From positions 36,271,376 to 36,335,375 of the forward strand of contig NC_052511.1 of assembly GCF_014356525.2 (NCBI RefSeq): DNA of 64,000 nt, read 5' to 3'. The stretch's first letter is position 1, and the number at the start of each line of letters is the position of its first letter. Under the pieces are notes generated by a model. It saw nothing but the letters and a program-made list of their open reading frames with translations, was not told the DNA's origin and made no database searches. Made by a program: the position numbers and the translations under genes. The DNA is from Nilaparvata lugens (taxonomy: Eukaryota > Arthropoda > Insecta > Hemiptera > Delphacidae). This document shows positions 20,925-31,559 of this stretch, piece by piece.

Positions 20925-21060
20925 TAGCCAATCACTCAATACGATTGGTGGACCCTCTAGGCCTCACCTCCAACTAGCCACGCCTCCAGCCAATCACAGG
21001 CAAGCAAAGCAGCAATGAATATGTCTGTTTATTCCCAATTCCGCCGATAGATGGTATTAG
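20925..21060. repeat. Dispersed ~130-bp repeat, copy 2
   Basis: Partner of 7905-8060, sharing ATACGATTGGTGGACC-like and AGCCACGCCTCCAGCCAATC words followed by GGCAAGCAAAGCAG. Confidence 0.5.
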
Positions 21061-21189
21061 GTACGTTTTTTAAGGTGATTGAGGACTAAATCATTCTCTA
21101 CACTGAATTATTTGAATTTTCTACCAGTTATTCATTCAATTGTGATTATGTTTATTCTGTAAAAATAAAGGATAAGCTTCTCAAACATA

Positions 21190-21290
21190 AACTTTTAATC
21201 CAGTGCCTAATTTCAAATTTTAATCCAGTTTTAATCCAAATTTTAATCTAATTGAAAATTTTAATCTAGTTTTAATCCATTCCTGGCACC
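21190..21290. repeat. Short tandem TTTTAATC(C/T)A repeat
   Basis: Six imperfect TTTTAATCCAG/TTTTAATCTAG words in ~90 bases. Confidence 0.75.
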
Positions 21291-21449
21291 AACAAAAGCG
21301 ATTAATTTAAAGACTCATGTGAGCATTATTATTATTCTTATCAAAAACATATTACAGCCAAATTATTACATATACAATAAGTGTCAGAGGCCCTGAAATT
21401 GACCAGTTGTGACCTGAAAACTCTGCACCAGACCTGAGTCAGCCAGGTC

Positions 21450-21513
21450 ACTCGATATTATTATTAATTATTATTATTATTATTATTAATTATTATTATT
21501 ATTATTATTATTA
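21450..21513. repeat. (ATT)n microsatellite
   Basis: About 20 TTA/ATT triplets with two TTAATTA interruptions. Confidence 0.95.
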
Positions 21514-21559
21514 GACTATTAGTGAAAGAAAAGTAGTTTTTGATATAGTAATGTGGTAA

Positions 21560-21990
21560 GATTACTAGGAGGAGGAGGAGGAAGAAGAGTAGAGGAACAA
21601 TAAACAAGGGAGAAAATATCCAAGGGAGAATATATGAGGGAATAACAAGGGTGAGAGAATCAAGACTGAGATGATGATTGAGATGAAGATAAGAGGAGGA
21701 GATGATGATAAGGAGAAAAAAGAGAAGATGAAGGAGGAGGGGAGGAGGAAGAAGATAACGGAAAGGAGTAAAAGTTGAAGGTGGAGGGAGATTGATGGGA
21801 TGGGGAAAATCTATTGTGATTAGGATCTCCTAAAAAAATTGTGAAGAAAAATTTATTGATAATGATACGGATAGAAAGATATCATAAGGAAGAGGAAGAG
21901 GTGATGATGAAGAGAAAATGAGGAGGAGATAAGAAGAAGATGAGGTGATAGTAAAGGAGGATTAATTGAATTTAATTTATTGTCAAAAAA
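21560..21990. repeat. Purine-rich low-complexity block
   Basis: GGAGGAGGA, GATGATGA and AAGAAGAT words, less regular than the block at 22205-22435. Confidence 0.75.
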
Positions 21991-22047
21991 TCAAAAATGC
22001 ATAATTGTATAATAACATTTCCAGAGTATCAGTAGAAGGGTGGAAAA

Positions 22048-22080
22048 ATCATGATGATGATGATGATGATGATGATGATA
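22048..22080. repeat. (GAT)n microsatellite
   Basis: About ten GAT triplets. Confidence 0.95.
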
Positions 22081-22118
22081 AAGACGAAACATTGTGAGAA
22101 GGAGATGATTATAGGGAG

Positions 22119-22196
22119 CAGATTGATTGATTGATTGATTATATGCCTTTATTAGGGCGGAGTTAGGACTCCTGGTCCTCTCTACCACACAACCCT
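22119..22196 (-). repeat. Retroposon 3'-tail family T2, copy 2
   Basis: Four GATT units followed by ATATGCCTTTATTAGGGCGG, AGTTAGGACTCCTGGTCC and CTCTACCACACAACCCTA. Nearly identical in reverse complement to 23582-23652. Confidence 0.8.
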
Positions 22197-22204
22197 AAGC
22201 AGAA

Positions 22205-22435
22205 AGAGTTGGAGAAAGAGGATGAAGAAGAGAAGAAGAAGAGAACGACGAAGAAGAAGAAGAAGAAGAAGAGAAGAAGAAGAGAAGAAGAAGAGAAAGA
22301 CGAAGAAGAAGAGAAATACGGAGGAGAAGAAGAAGCAGAAGAAGAAGAAGAGAAGAAGAAGAAGAAGAAGAATTGAAGAAGAAGAAGAAGAAGAAGAATT
22401 GAAGAAGAAGAATTTAAGAAGAAGAAGAAGTAACG
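22205..22435. repeat. (GAA)n block
   Basis: Long GAAGAAGAA runs with GAGAAG and GACGAAG interruptions, ~230 bases, pure purine for most of its length. Confidence 0.95.
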
Positions 22436-22726
22436 AGCAAGAAATGACTAGCAAGGGCAGAGATGAAGTCAGATAGATAGGCTACAGTAGGAGGGTACGT
22501 GAGACAAGCCTGTTGCTTCCTTCCAACCTGAAATTGAAGAGCCCAGCCATGCCTAACATTTTCATCCAGCAGAGAAAGTGGAAAATAATGGAAAACGCCA
22601 AGATAAATGTCGGCGAATGCACAGAAATTGATTATGATGATGAGGCCAGATAGCGTCGCGCATAAAAATGATGCAGAAAGAGACTTCTTCGTTCTGCCAC
22701 ATCTGTCTGCTTGCTCTTGCTAGTTA

Positions 22727-22985
22727 ATGACATCTCTTTTCTCTCTCTGTCATTTCTTTTACTCTATTCTCCCTCCCACTCCATCATGTAATACTTCACA
22801 GTTTTACCAACTTGTTCTTTTCCCCAGTTTATCACTTACTACCAATCTCTCCGTGATTGACATCTCTTCTCTCTCTTCATCATTCCCTTTCAACCTATTT
22901 TCTATTCTCCTTTAACATGCTCACACAGTTTTACTAATTTGTTCCTCTCTGGTAATCACTTACTACCAATCTCTATTTTTGCTTG
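22727..22985. repeat. Two-copy direct repeat of ~130 bp
   Basis: TGACATCTCTTTTCTCTC (22728) to CTTACTACCAATCTCT repeats from 22858 with ~85% identity by eye. The sequence is CT-rich but not simple. Confidence 0.75.
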
Positions 22986-23247
22986 TTTCTTATCATTGTC
23001 TCATGATGACTAATCACATTTCTCCCCATCTCTCTCATACATCCTTCCTCTTTCATCCACTTTCTTTCTATATTTTTCTATTTCACATATCCTCTTCATT
23101 TTTCTTCATCAATAACACAAACACTGACACTACAAAACACTCACTAATACAAATCAAACTCCTCCATTCCTCTCTTGAGGTGAATCATCATCAATGCAAT
23201 TATACCTGAATCAAATGTATAATTTTTCTCTCTTAATAAGAACAATA

Positions 23248-23353
23248 TAAAAACTTGTAGTAAAAATGTTTTTTTAACTTGAAAATGACCAATGATCGAA
23301 ATTAGTCGTTAAAATATTTTAATAAAGAGTACTACAAGTTTTTATATTGTTTT
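23248..23353. repeat. Fold-back hairpin element
   Basis: CAATATAAAAACTTGTAGTA at the left pairs with TACTACAAGTTTTTATATTG at the right. The loop holds GACCAATGATCGAAATTAG. It is similar in layout to 48290-48455 and 58436-58520. Confidence 0.75.
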
Positions 23354-23389
23354 TATTGATTTGAATAAAGTAGCCCATAGGTGAAAGTG

Positions 23390-24050
23390 ATTTTTTCCTC
23401 TATTGGCCAATGTACATAATGAATTTCACTTCTTTCCTTCCCTTTTATCGCATTTATAATTTCCTTTCTCTCTCCTCTCTCTCTATCTCTGGAGAGGACC
23501 AGGAGTCCTAACTCCGCCCTTATAAAGGAAATTAGTCAATCCCTCAATCTCTCTCTCTCCTTCTCACTCTCTCTCTCTCTCTAGGGTTGTGTGGTAGAGA
23601 GGACCAGGAGTCCTAACTCCGCCCTAATAAAGGCATATAATCAATCGATCAATCACTCTCTCTCTCTGTTACACGCACTCTCTCCCTTTCTCCCTTTTCC
23701 CACTCGATCACTCTCTCTCTCTCTCACTCTTTTTCTCTCTCATAAATCCTCTCTCATCATTTCTATATCAATCGCATAATTTTTCTTCTCTATTGGCCAT
23801 CTTGAATATGACCATTATCACTGTATTTACAACTTTTTCTCTCTCTCTTAAGCGTTCCTCCTAAGCCCCAACGCATCTCTTTCCTTATCTATTTGGCAAT
23901 GTAGCCTACATCATGAATTTCACCACCATCTTTACTCTCAACCCTCCCCTCTCATCGCATTTATAACTTTATTTTCTCTGGCTCTCTCACTCTACCTCTC
24001 TCTCGCTCTCCCTTTATCTTTCTCTCCTGTATCCCCTCTTCATTCACTTT
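23390..24050. repeat. CT-rich DNA with two family T2 tails and a direct repeat
   Basis: Two plus-strand T2 tails lie at 23484-23548 (shorter, TAGTCAATCCCTCAATC tail) and 23582-23652 (AATCAATCGATCAATC tail), each followed by (CT)n. A ~90-bp phrase with TCTATTGGCCAATG and TCGCATTTATAA near 23398-23465 recurs near 23885-23970. Confidence 0.7.
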
Positions 24051-24780
24051 CGAAGTATATCATCAATGACGTCATCATTTCCACACGTACTAGCCCATCA
24101 ACTCGGCCCGTAAAATAGATGTAACTTTTTGGTGCGCTGCTGCAACGAAATTGGGTCGATCAGATATTCCGTGCTGGTTCGCGCGAATGAATGGAAACGA
24201 ATGGATGCTCTAAAAATGCCAATGTCAGCGAAAACTGAATAGGAATGCTCTGTGTACAGCGATATATACATGATATGCAACTGAATAGAGTCGCTCTAAG
24301 TGAAGTTGACGTATATATCAAATCCAATGTAGAGATGATGTATCGTTTATTATAGACAACTGTGAAGAAATGATCTTCTATATGTAACACATATCGTGGA
24401 GAAATGCATTACTGTGGTAGAGGAAGAAGTTGGAATACCAATAAAGAACGTATGACGTATGGAGAAATTGGTTGAAGTGGGAGAGAGGAATGTGTTGAAA
24501 AAAATAATTGAGAAAGATGAAGAAAATAGATTACTTCTTGTTGTGAATATTTGTATTGCTTAGGCATCTGCTTATTCCAGTAACATGCTAATGTATGTAG
24601 TCTATAGCTATTATATTTGTATATTTTGTATATATGTATACATCTGTAGTATCATATTGTATATATGTAGACTTTAGTATCATAGATGGAATATAGCGTG
24701 AGTTATTTATCTTATCTAAATAAAGTTATGCTATATTCTCTCTATGTATCACTTTTAATTTCTCAAGTAAAATTTGACGG
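24051..24780. other. No recognised feature
   Basis: Mixed sequence, slightly GC-richer at 24090-24200. Short minus-strand frames have no known domain. 24600-24680 has TATATGTA words. Confidence 0.4.
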
Positions 24781-24900
24781 AAGACAGGTGTATTCGAAAT
24801 AGTATATTTCGCACCTAGAGCAGAAAATGAGATTTTTCCGGCTCGAAATCGGTTTTCAAGTACGAGGCCGTAGGCCGAGGACTAGAAAAGATTGAGAGCT

Positions 24901-24958
24901 GGAAAAACATTTTTGCCCGTGGTACGAACGCTATTTTTTGCCACACACAAAAATAAAC

Positions 24959-24989
<31 letters not shown>

Positions 24990-25050
24990 TATAGTTTATT
25001 TTTGTGTGTGGCGAAAAATAGCGTTCGTACCACGGGCAAAAATGTTTTTC
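24901..25050. repeat. 150-bp near-perfect palindrome with (AT)n centre
   Basis: GGAAAAACATTTTTGCCCGT and GGTACGAACGCTATTTTTTG with CCACACACAAAAATAAAC at the left are matched by their complement at 25000-25050. The centre is ~35 bases of TA repeats. One or two mismatches per arm are seen. It abuts the Tc1/mariner-like element with only the TA dinucleotide between them. A shorter GC-rich palindrome (GAGGCCGTAGGCCGAGG) lies just outside at 24866-24882. Confidence 0.9.
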
Positions 25051-25053
25051 GTA

Positions 25054-26586
25054 CTGCATGCATGACCACTTTTCACCATTTAAAGATCAATATTAATTTT
25101 TAATTCCAGATGTATTTAAGATGAAGCTTTGAAACTCGGTATGGCTCCATATGGGCAAACAGATGATTTTACAATGGTTTTCAGATGATAATGTTTGTCT
25201 TGTAAAAGTATTGTTGTTTCATTAAAAGTAAAGAACCAGATGTAGTGCTTCCTATTTCTTAGTCTCACGTTTCCTAGGTCTTATTTCTATCTTAAATTTC
25301 CAGTTTCAATATTTTCTTACGTTGCTTCTACACAAATATTTAATTATTGTAATGGAATTTAGTTCGCTGGAGTACACCGATATTCACTTCATGTATGGAG
25401 CAGCTCTTGGCAATGCGACCGAAGCAAGAAGAATGTATGCAGCTGCATTTCCAAACCGCCGTCTCCCTTCCGACAAGGTGTTCACAAGAACTCACAATCG
25501 GCTGAGAGAAGTTGGTTCATTTGAACGGAACAGGGTAATTGCTGGTAGGCCTCGAGCAGTTCGAAATGTTGCTTTTGAAGAGGAAGTATTGCAGAAATTC
25601 GATTTCAATCCTAGAACGAGTACGAGAGCAGTTGCAAAGCAAATCAATTCAAGTGCTTCTTCTGTGTGGCGTGTACTAAACAAGGAAAGACTTCACCCCT
25701 TCCGCTTTCAAAAAGTTCACTCATTGGTTGAACGCGACTATGAGCCAAGAGTAAACTGTGCCCGTTGGTTCTTCAGCAAGACATTATCCAACCAAATTTT
25801 CTAGAAAATGTGTTATTTACCGATGAGTCCAGCTTTACAAGAGAAGGAATCTTCAACTCTCGCAACAGTCACGTCTGGGCCTTAGACAATCCTCATGAGG
25901 TCAAAGTGCGTGGTTATCAGCATAGATTTTCGCTGAATGTTTGGACGGGTATCTTAGGTAATCGCGTGATTGGACCATACATTCTTCCTAATCGTCTGAA
26001 TTCTCCCACGTACATTACTTTTTTAAGAGACATACTACCAGAACTTTTGGAAGATGTGCCTCTTGCAAACAGATATAATATTTGGTTTCAACATGATGGT
26101 GCCCCTGCTCATTTCGGAAATGTTGTTACGGACTTTCTGAACATGACCTATCGTCAGCGGTGGATTGGGCGGGGTGGACCAGTACCGTGGCCCGCACGTT
26201 CACCTGACCTCAACCCTTTAGATTTTTTTTCTGGGGCCATATGAAAGACCTTGTTTACAGCACGCCAGTAGAAAACGAAGAAGACCTTGTGGCAAGAGTG
26301 GTTGCTGCAGCAGGTGCCATTCAAGATGATGAAAATGCTTTTATAGCAGTTCGACGGTCCATGATTGAAAGGTGCAGACTGTGTAATCAAGTTGAAGGAC
26401 GGCATTTTGAGCAATTGCTGCATTAGTATCAGTGAACCGATTTGAGTGAAATTAATATTTTTCAATGTAAAATAAAATTTGGAGGAAAGTTATTCTTGTA
26501 TATTTCTGTAATAAGAACGGTTTTCATGAAATTATAAAAAAAATTAATATTGATCTTTAAATGGTGAAAAGTGGTCATGCATGCAG
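25054..26586 (+). mobile_element. Tc1/mariner-like transposon, 1533 bp
   Basis: Perfect 48-bp terminal inverted repeats start CTGCATGCATGACCACTTTT at the left (25054) and end with its complement at 26586. TA lies on both sides (25052-25053 and 26587-26588), as expected for this superfamily. Beyond the TA, TTTTTCG on the left faces CGAAAAA on the right. Either the target was a small palindrome or the true inverted repeats are 7-9 bases longer. The single gene inside encodes a DDE transposase broken by two 1-base losses. The perfect repeats suggest recent movement. Confidence 0.88.
25352..26426 (+). pseudogene. Tc1/mariner-like DDE transposase, two frameshifts
   Basis: Would cut and paste the element by binding its inverted repeats and cleaving with a DDE metal site. 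The start chosen is the ATG at 25352, where the family-like N-terminus (EYTDIHFMYG) begins; an in-frame ATG at 25322 is less likely. Residues ~5-60 resemble the DUF4817 helix-turn-helix (YAAAFPNRRLPSD), followed by a second HTH around TSTRAVAKQIN and VWRVL. Catalytic Asp codons are at 25822 (LFTDES), 26095 (QHDGAPAHF) and 26206 (RSPDLNPLDF). The last two are separated by 36 residues, near the usual 34-37, and the third acid is Asp as in mariner. Frame changes near 25768 (GGTTCTTC) and in the T8 run at 26223-26230 each fit loss of one base. The C-terminal frame at 26241-26426 ends at a normal stop. Sequencing error in homopolymers is an alternative to real decay. Confidence 0.9.
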
Positions 26587-26588
26587 TA

Positions 26589-27000
26589 CGAAAAAAATTA
26601 ATTTCTCTGTTATTCTTCGACCAATCTTAATAAATTAGGTATCATTGGAATCGTGAAAAAATTTGCTAACTTTTTTGTCTCTTGTAAATTTTCTGTAAAA
26701 TGGACGGTTTTCGAGATATTCGCCATCAAAAATTTAAAATGGCCGCCATTTTGAAAAATTTCAACGAAAAATTTTTTTTTATTTTTATAGTTGAGTCTTT
26801 ATAGCATAAATATTCATGCCAAATTTCAGATCAATACAACATGTCGTTCTTGAGATAAAAATTTTTAAGTGAAAAAAACAAAATGGCAGCTATAAGGATA
26901 ACCGCTGAGTTTTGCACACTTCAAATATGACATTTGTAGTCTCCTAGCATCCAGGTACAATACCCTAAAATTCTCGACACTACTTCTGAAACACCCTGTA
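26589..27000. repeat. Fragment of another mariner-type element (right end)
   Basis: AT-rich sequence with AAAATGGCCGCCATTTTG near 26730 ends in GAAACACCCTGTATAT at 26989-27004. Many insect mariner-like elements have such a terminus (TACAGGGTGTTTC in complement). No matching left end is found nearby, so it is probably a truncated relic. Confidence 0.4.
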
Positions 27001-27004
27001 TATG

Positions 27005-27415
27005 ACGTCAAGCGATGGTCCATCTCCGCATAGACTATCTCTCTCTTCACTAGCTGCACTGTGCTCTCTCATGCTTTCGCCTATGGTACATCTGTACATA
27101 GCGGGCGATCTGCGCATACTACACCGGAAAGAAATCTGCTCTGACGTCAGACGAGAGTCGTCTGCAAACAATGTCTTTCAGATCTACGTAGGGACTGGAA
27201 AACAGCTGCTTTCTGTGCAGTATGGCGAAAATATAAATTAGAAAGTATTCCATTCTGTAATAGTCTAATAGCATTATCATGTTATCAATTCTTTGAAGTT
27301 TTATTTCAATTATGAGAATTGGAAGGTCTGTATTATCACTGTATGGAATGATTCAAACTCATACTTCGATAAAAGGATATTTCACTGATAAGTCCATTTG
27401 ATAATATTTAGATCC
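27005..27415. other. No recognised feature
   Basis: 27005-27180 is GC-richer with an open frame on each strand but no recognisable domain. Confidence 0.4.
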
Positions 27416-27635
27416 ATTCATTATATCTTTTGCAAACATTTCCCAATGCCATGAATATCACTATAATAATCATTACTGCAACAATCTAACATCTTTAAAA
27501 GAAATATTGAAATATTTCTGTAATATAATATTATAGATCCATTCTGATTATCAATTCATTATATCTTTTGCAAACATTTCCCAATGCCATGAATAACACT
27601 ATAACAATCATTCCTGCAACAATCTAACAGCTTAT
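27416..27635. repeat. Two-copy direct repeat, period ~140 bp
   Basis: CATTCATTATATCTTTTGCA and AACATTTCCCAATGCCATGA through GCAACAATCTAACA occur at 27416-27495 and again at 27553-27635 with few differences. A recent tandem duplication is likely. Confidence 0.8.
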
Positions 27636-27927
27636 TAGAAAAATATGAAAATACAAAAACATGCTACTTCAACAAAATAATAACAAGGTAACTACAATTA
27701 TTCTCAGCGTACGTGGGCTACAAGTTGTCAAACTTTCTCGAAACCTTTCCTAAATTTGAAGAGCATCATGAATTGAATAACTTATTTCTCTCAAGTTTCT
27801 CAAATAAGTGGTGATCTTTCTTCCCGAGTACTTGAGAGTCTCAAGTACGTACGATAGATAGAGGCATTCACAAACTTGTGTTGACTGGTTGAACTGTGTT
27901 CTGTTATGTCAATGCAATAGTATAGAG

Positions 27928-28789
27928 CAGGGCTCTCCAACCTAAGGCCCGCGGGCCACATCCGGCCCGCGGATAGATTTTATCCGGCCCGCCGAGAGTT
28001 ATTGCTACAAATTCAAAAAATATATATTTATACACATTTTTGACAACAACTGTGAGTTCAGTACTCTTCTCTTACTAGCCACTCCATTTCTTAATAAGTT
28101 TAACATTAGTTGTAAACAAGCAGCGATCAACCATTGCGAGATATTAGCAAATGGTCTGCACGGACTTTACCATGTCTCTCCCAGAAAAAGACTCTAAAAA
28201 CATAAAAAAAACCATGCTTGAGCTCTTTTTGGATCTACCTACAAGTGTGAGCAGACATTTTCAAAAATGAAGTTTGTTAAATCCAAATACATATCTTCCT
28301 TGTCAGATGAACATTTGAAAACAATTTTAATGATTGGAACCACACAGTTTGATCCTGAATGGGCGGACATTTTAAGTGGAAAAGGAATGCAATATTCTCA
28401 CTAAAAATAAGTATTCTCTTTTAGCTTGGAAACTTTCTGTCAATTCGTGTATTGTCAAGTAGTCTTATTACTATTAAAAAAGTTATTATCATTTTGTCTA
28501 ACTTGCTAAATTCATGCATTGTCAAGTTTTCTTATGACCATTTTACACATAATAAATTGGACTTAGTATTGAAATGAAATGAATTGGTTTGTTTCTTCCT
28601 GTTTTTTAATTAAACCTACTTAAAACTCCTCATATTATTTTAATGGAAATATAATAATTTTAAACCTCCCAAATGCTCCGTCGTGTGTGTCCTCACAAGT
28701 CGAATTCACGTACATCCTTGTTATTGGCCCTCTAAGCCTCCCAAGAATTAACAATGTGGCCCTTGGATAAAAAAGGTTGGAGACCCCTG
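27928..28789 (+). mobile_element. hAT-type transposon, 862 bp, 8-bp target duplication
   Basis: Perfect 8-bp target duplications GTATAGAG lie at 27920-27927 and 28790-28797, the length expected of hAT elements. Terminal inverted repeats are CAGGGCTCTCCAACCT at the left and AGGTTGGAGACCCCTG at the right, 15 of 16 matching. Subterminal GGCCCGCGGGCCACAT and ATGTGGCCCTTGG are also inverted. The interior keeps only the 3' part of a transposase gene (28222-28404), so this is an internally deleted, non-autonomous copy. Confidence 0.92.
28222..28404 (+). pseudogene. hAT transposase C-terminal (dimerisation) fragment
   Basis: A 60-residue frame reading ALFGSTYKCEQTFSKMK, then KSKY-SSLSDEHL and a QFDPEWADIL end before TAA. 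This is the hAT C-terminal dimerisation region as found in ZBED/SCAND3/GTF2IRD2-type hAT proteins, where STY.CE..FS.M is highly conserved. Intact hAT transposases are ~500-700 residues; the zinc finger and catalytic parts are gone. No start codon is associated, since the frame begins within a deletion junction near 28220. It could not support transposition by itself. Confidence 0.88.
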
Positions 28790-28797
28790 GTATAGAG

Positions 28798-29925
<1,128 letters not shown>

Positions 29926-30022
29926 TATTGAATGAAAAAAGACTGAGAAATTGTCAAACAACCACTGATTTATTGATAATTAGAAAGGTTTTTTGACAAT
30001 TTCTTAGTCTTTTTTCATTCAA
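29926..30022. repeat. Fold-back hairpin
   Basis: TTGAATGAAAAAAGACTGAG AAATTGTCAAA pairs with TTTGACAATTTCTTAGTC TTTTTTCATTCAA around a ~35-base centre. The left part with its upstream GAGAAGTTGATATTGTGGTA also occurs inside MITE-A copy 1 (6145-6215). Confidence 0.8.
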
Positions 30023-30136
30023 CCTTTACTTGATGTATATTAGAAACATTTTTATTAATTAGAACACTGATTTCTATTTATGAGTACAAAAAGAAAACTC
30101 TTCCATCATTTGAAAAATAAAGGGTACTTCAATATT

Positions 30137-30562
30137 TTTTTCCTACAGTTACCTTGAAAAGTGGCCATTGCTGCACTGATTACAGAACGCAAAGAATCAC
30201 TTTTCCGCTCTAGTGCGAGAAAATTTTTTCTGCACTCCAGATTTGCAACATGGCAACGCAAAATAGTTAGTAGGTTATATGGAGCACCAGTGCAGCAAAA
30301 TGAAAATTAAGTTGGTAACAGTGACTGTTATTATAATAATAACGATGGACAAGGACATGGACACCGAGTTCGAGGACAGCCACCACATTCAGCACACAGC
30401 CGCCCCCCCATTCAAACACTACTACATTATTATTCAATTTGACAATAAATTGAGGTTTTCTTTCATAATAAAATTACACAGAAAAACATTTGATGGATTT
30501 CAGGAAATTTTACCCATAAGTACCAACTTTTCATATTCAATGGTAACTGTAGGAAAAATTAA
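30137..30562. repeat. Possible element with ~28-bp inverted repeats
   Basis: TTTTTCCTACAGTTACC at the left and GGTAACTGTAGGAAAAA at the right are perfect complements. The 148-residue frame at 30279-30725 runs out of this region into repeat-like sequence with a GC-rich palindromic core (CCCTCGCCTACGGCTCGGG at 30614-30632), and I do not accept it as a gene. Confidence 0.5.
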
Positions 30563-30811
30563 ATGTGAAATACGTGCGCAAAGTTCCTCTGCTGCACTCA
30601 AGAAACCATTCTGCCCTCGCCTACGGCTCGGGCGTAAACGTTTCTTTCGGTGCAGCAAATCGTCACTTCGCGCACTAGTTGCACAAATAACTATATATTG
30701 TTTTTATTCATTTGTTAAGAAGTAGCCTATGTGAGTGGAGTGTTTTTACTGTGTTGTAATCTACGATAAATATAGTTCGTTTTAACTATTCTTGACGAAA
30801 CTACAGTTAGT

Positions 30812-30942
30812 TGTTATTAATAACTAGTAGTCACGTGTGAAGTACTCTCGTGTACTTTCGGTGTACACTTGTATTGTGAGTGTTGAAAATGGATGTAAAA
30901 ATCCGAAAGCATTCCACACGTGAGTACTGGTTTTTAATAACT
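30812..30942. repeat. Imperfect inverted repeat around a short ATG frame
   Basis: GTTATTAATAACTAGTAGTC ACGTGTG at the left pairs with CACACGTGAGTACTGGTTTT TAATAAC at the right. Inside, an ATG at 30889 opens ten codons and meets a GTGAGT donor-like site at 30920. Confidence 0.6.
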
Positions 30943-31555
30943 TATTATTATTCGAAAAATTGAACTGTAGTGTCGACAAAAATAGTTCAACAAAGAATTA
31001 TCAACTTAGTCGTACATCATGGAAAGTGGAATAGTTGAGGAATAATATAGTATTGAACTCGCTCATTTGAAACAGTTTTCACAATGTTTTGTGAATTACA
31101 AATATGTCTTTTAAGTCTCAGTCCGGAGTCTCATATTACCGGAATAAAAAGTACTTTTCTAGATAATTATCATAGAAAATGGAAGAAGGTGAGCGTTATT
31201 GCTAATTATTTATGAATGATCGTGTTTAGTTTATTTATAGGATCGAATTTATCTGAGAACGAATTTGGTGTAAAAACAAGAATCGTACATATTAGTAGTA
31301 TTTGGACGACAAATTATTTAGGAGTCAAACCGAATCGTTCAAGATCGCCGCTCAAGATGAGGGAACTAAGATTTCATTGTGAATAGACTATTTTCTCTTG
31401 AAATTGAACGAATTTTTCTTAACAATCTTTCATCCAAGAATTCGCTCTCTTCAACCTCAAAACTATTTGTCTTATTTCTTCAACCTTGCAACCTACCATG
31501 GCTTCCTTTATAAATCTCCACTAGAGTTTGAGAGAGGGCCGACTGCTTCATAACT
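30943..31555. other. No recognised feature
   Basis: AT-rich. A GGTGAGCG donor-like word follows ATGGAAGAA at 31179-31187. No supporting coding signal. Confidence 0.35.
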
Positions 31556-31559
31556 GCGC

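Noticed and set aside
25492..25683. Minus-strand 63-residue frame
   Set aside because: Shadow of the transposase gene on the plus strand.
30279..30725. 148-residue plus-strand frame
   Set aside because: It begins in one inverted-repeat element and ends across a GC-rich palindromic core; composition changes along it and no motif is recognised.
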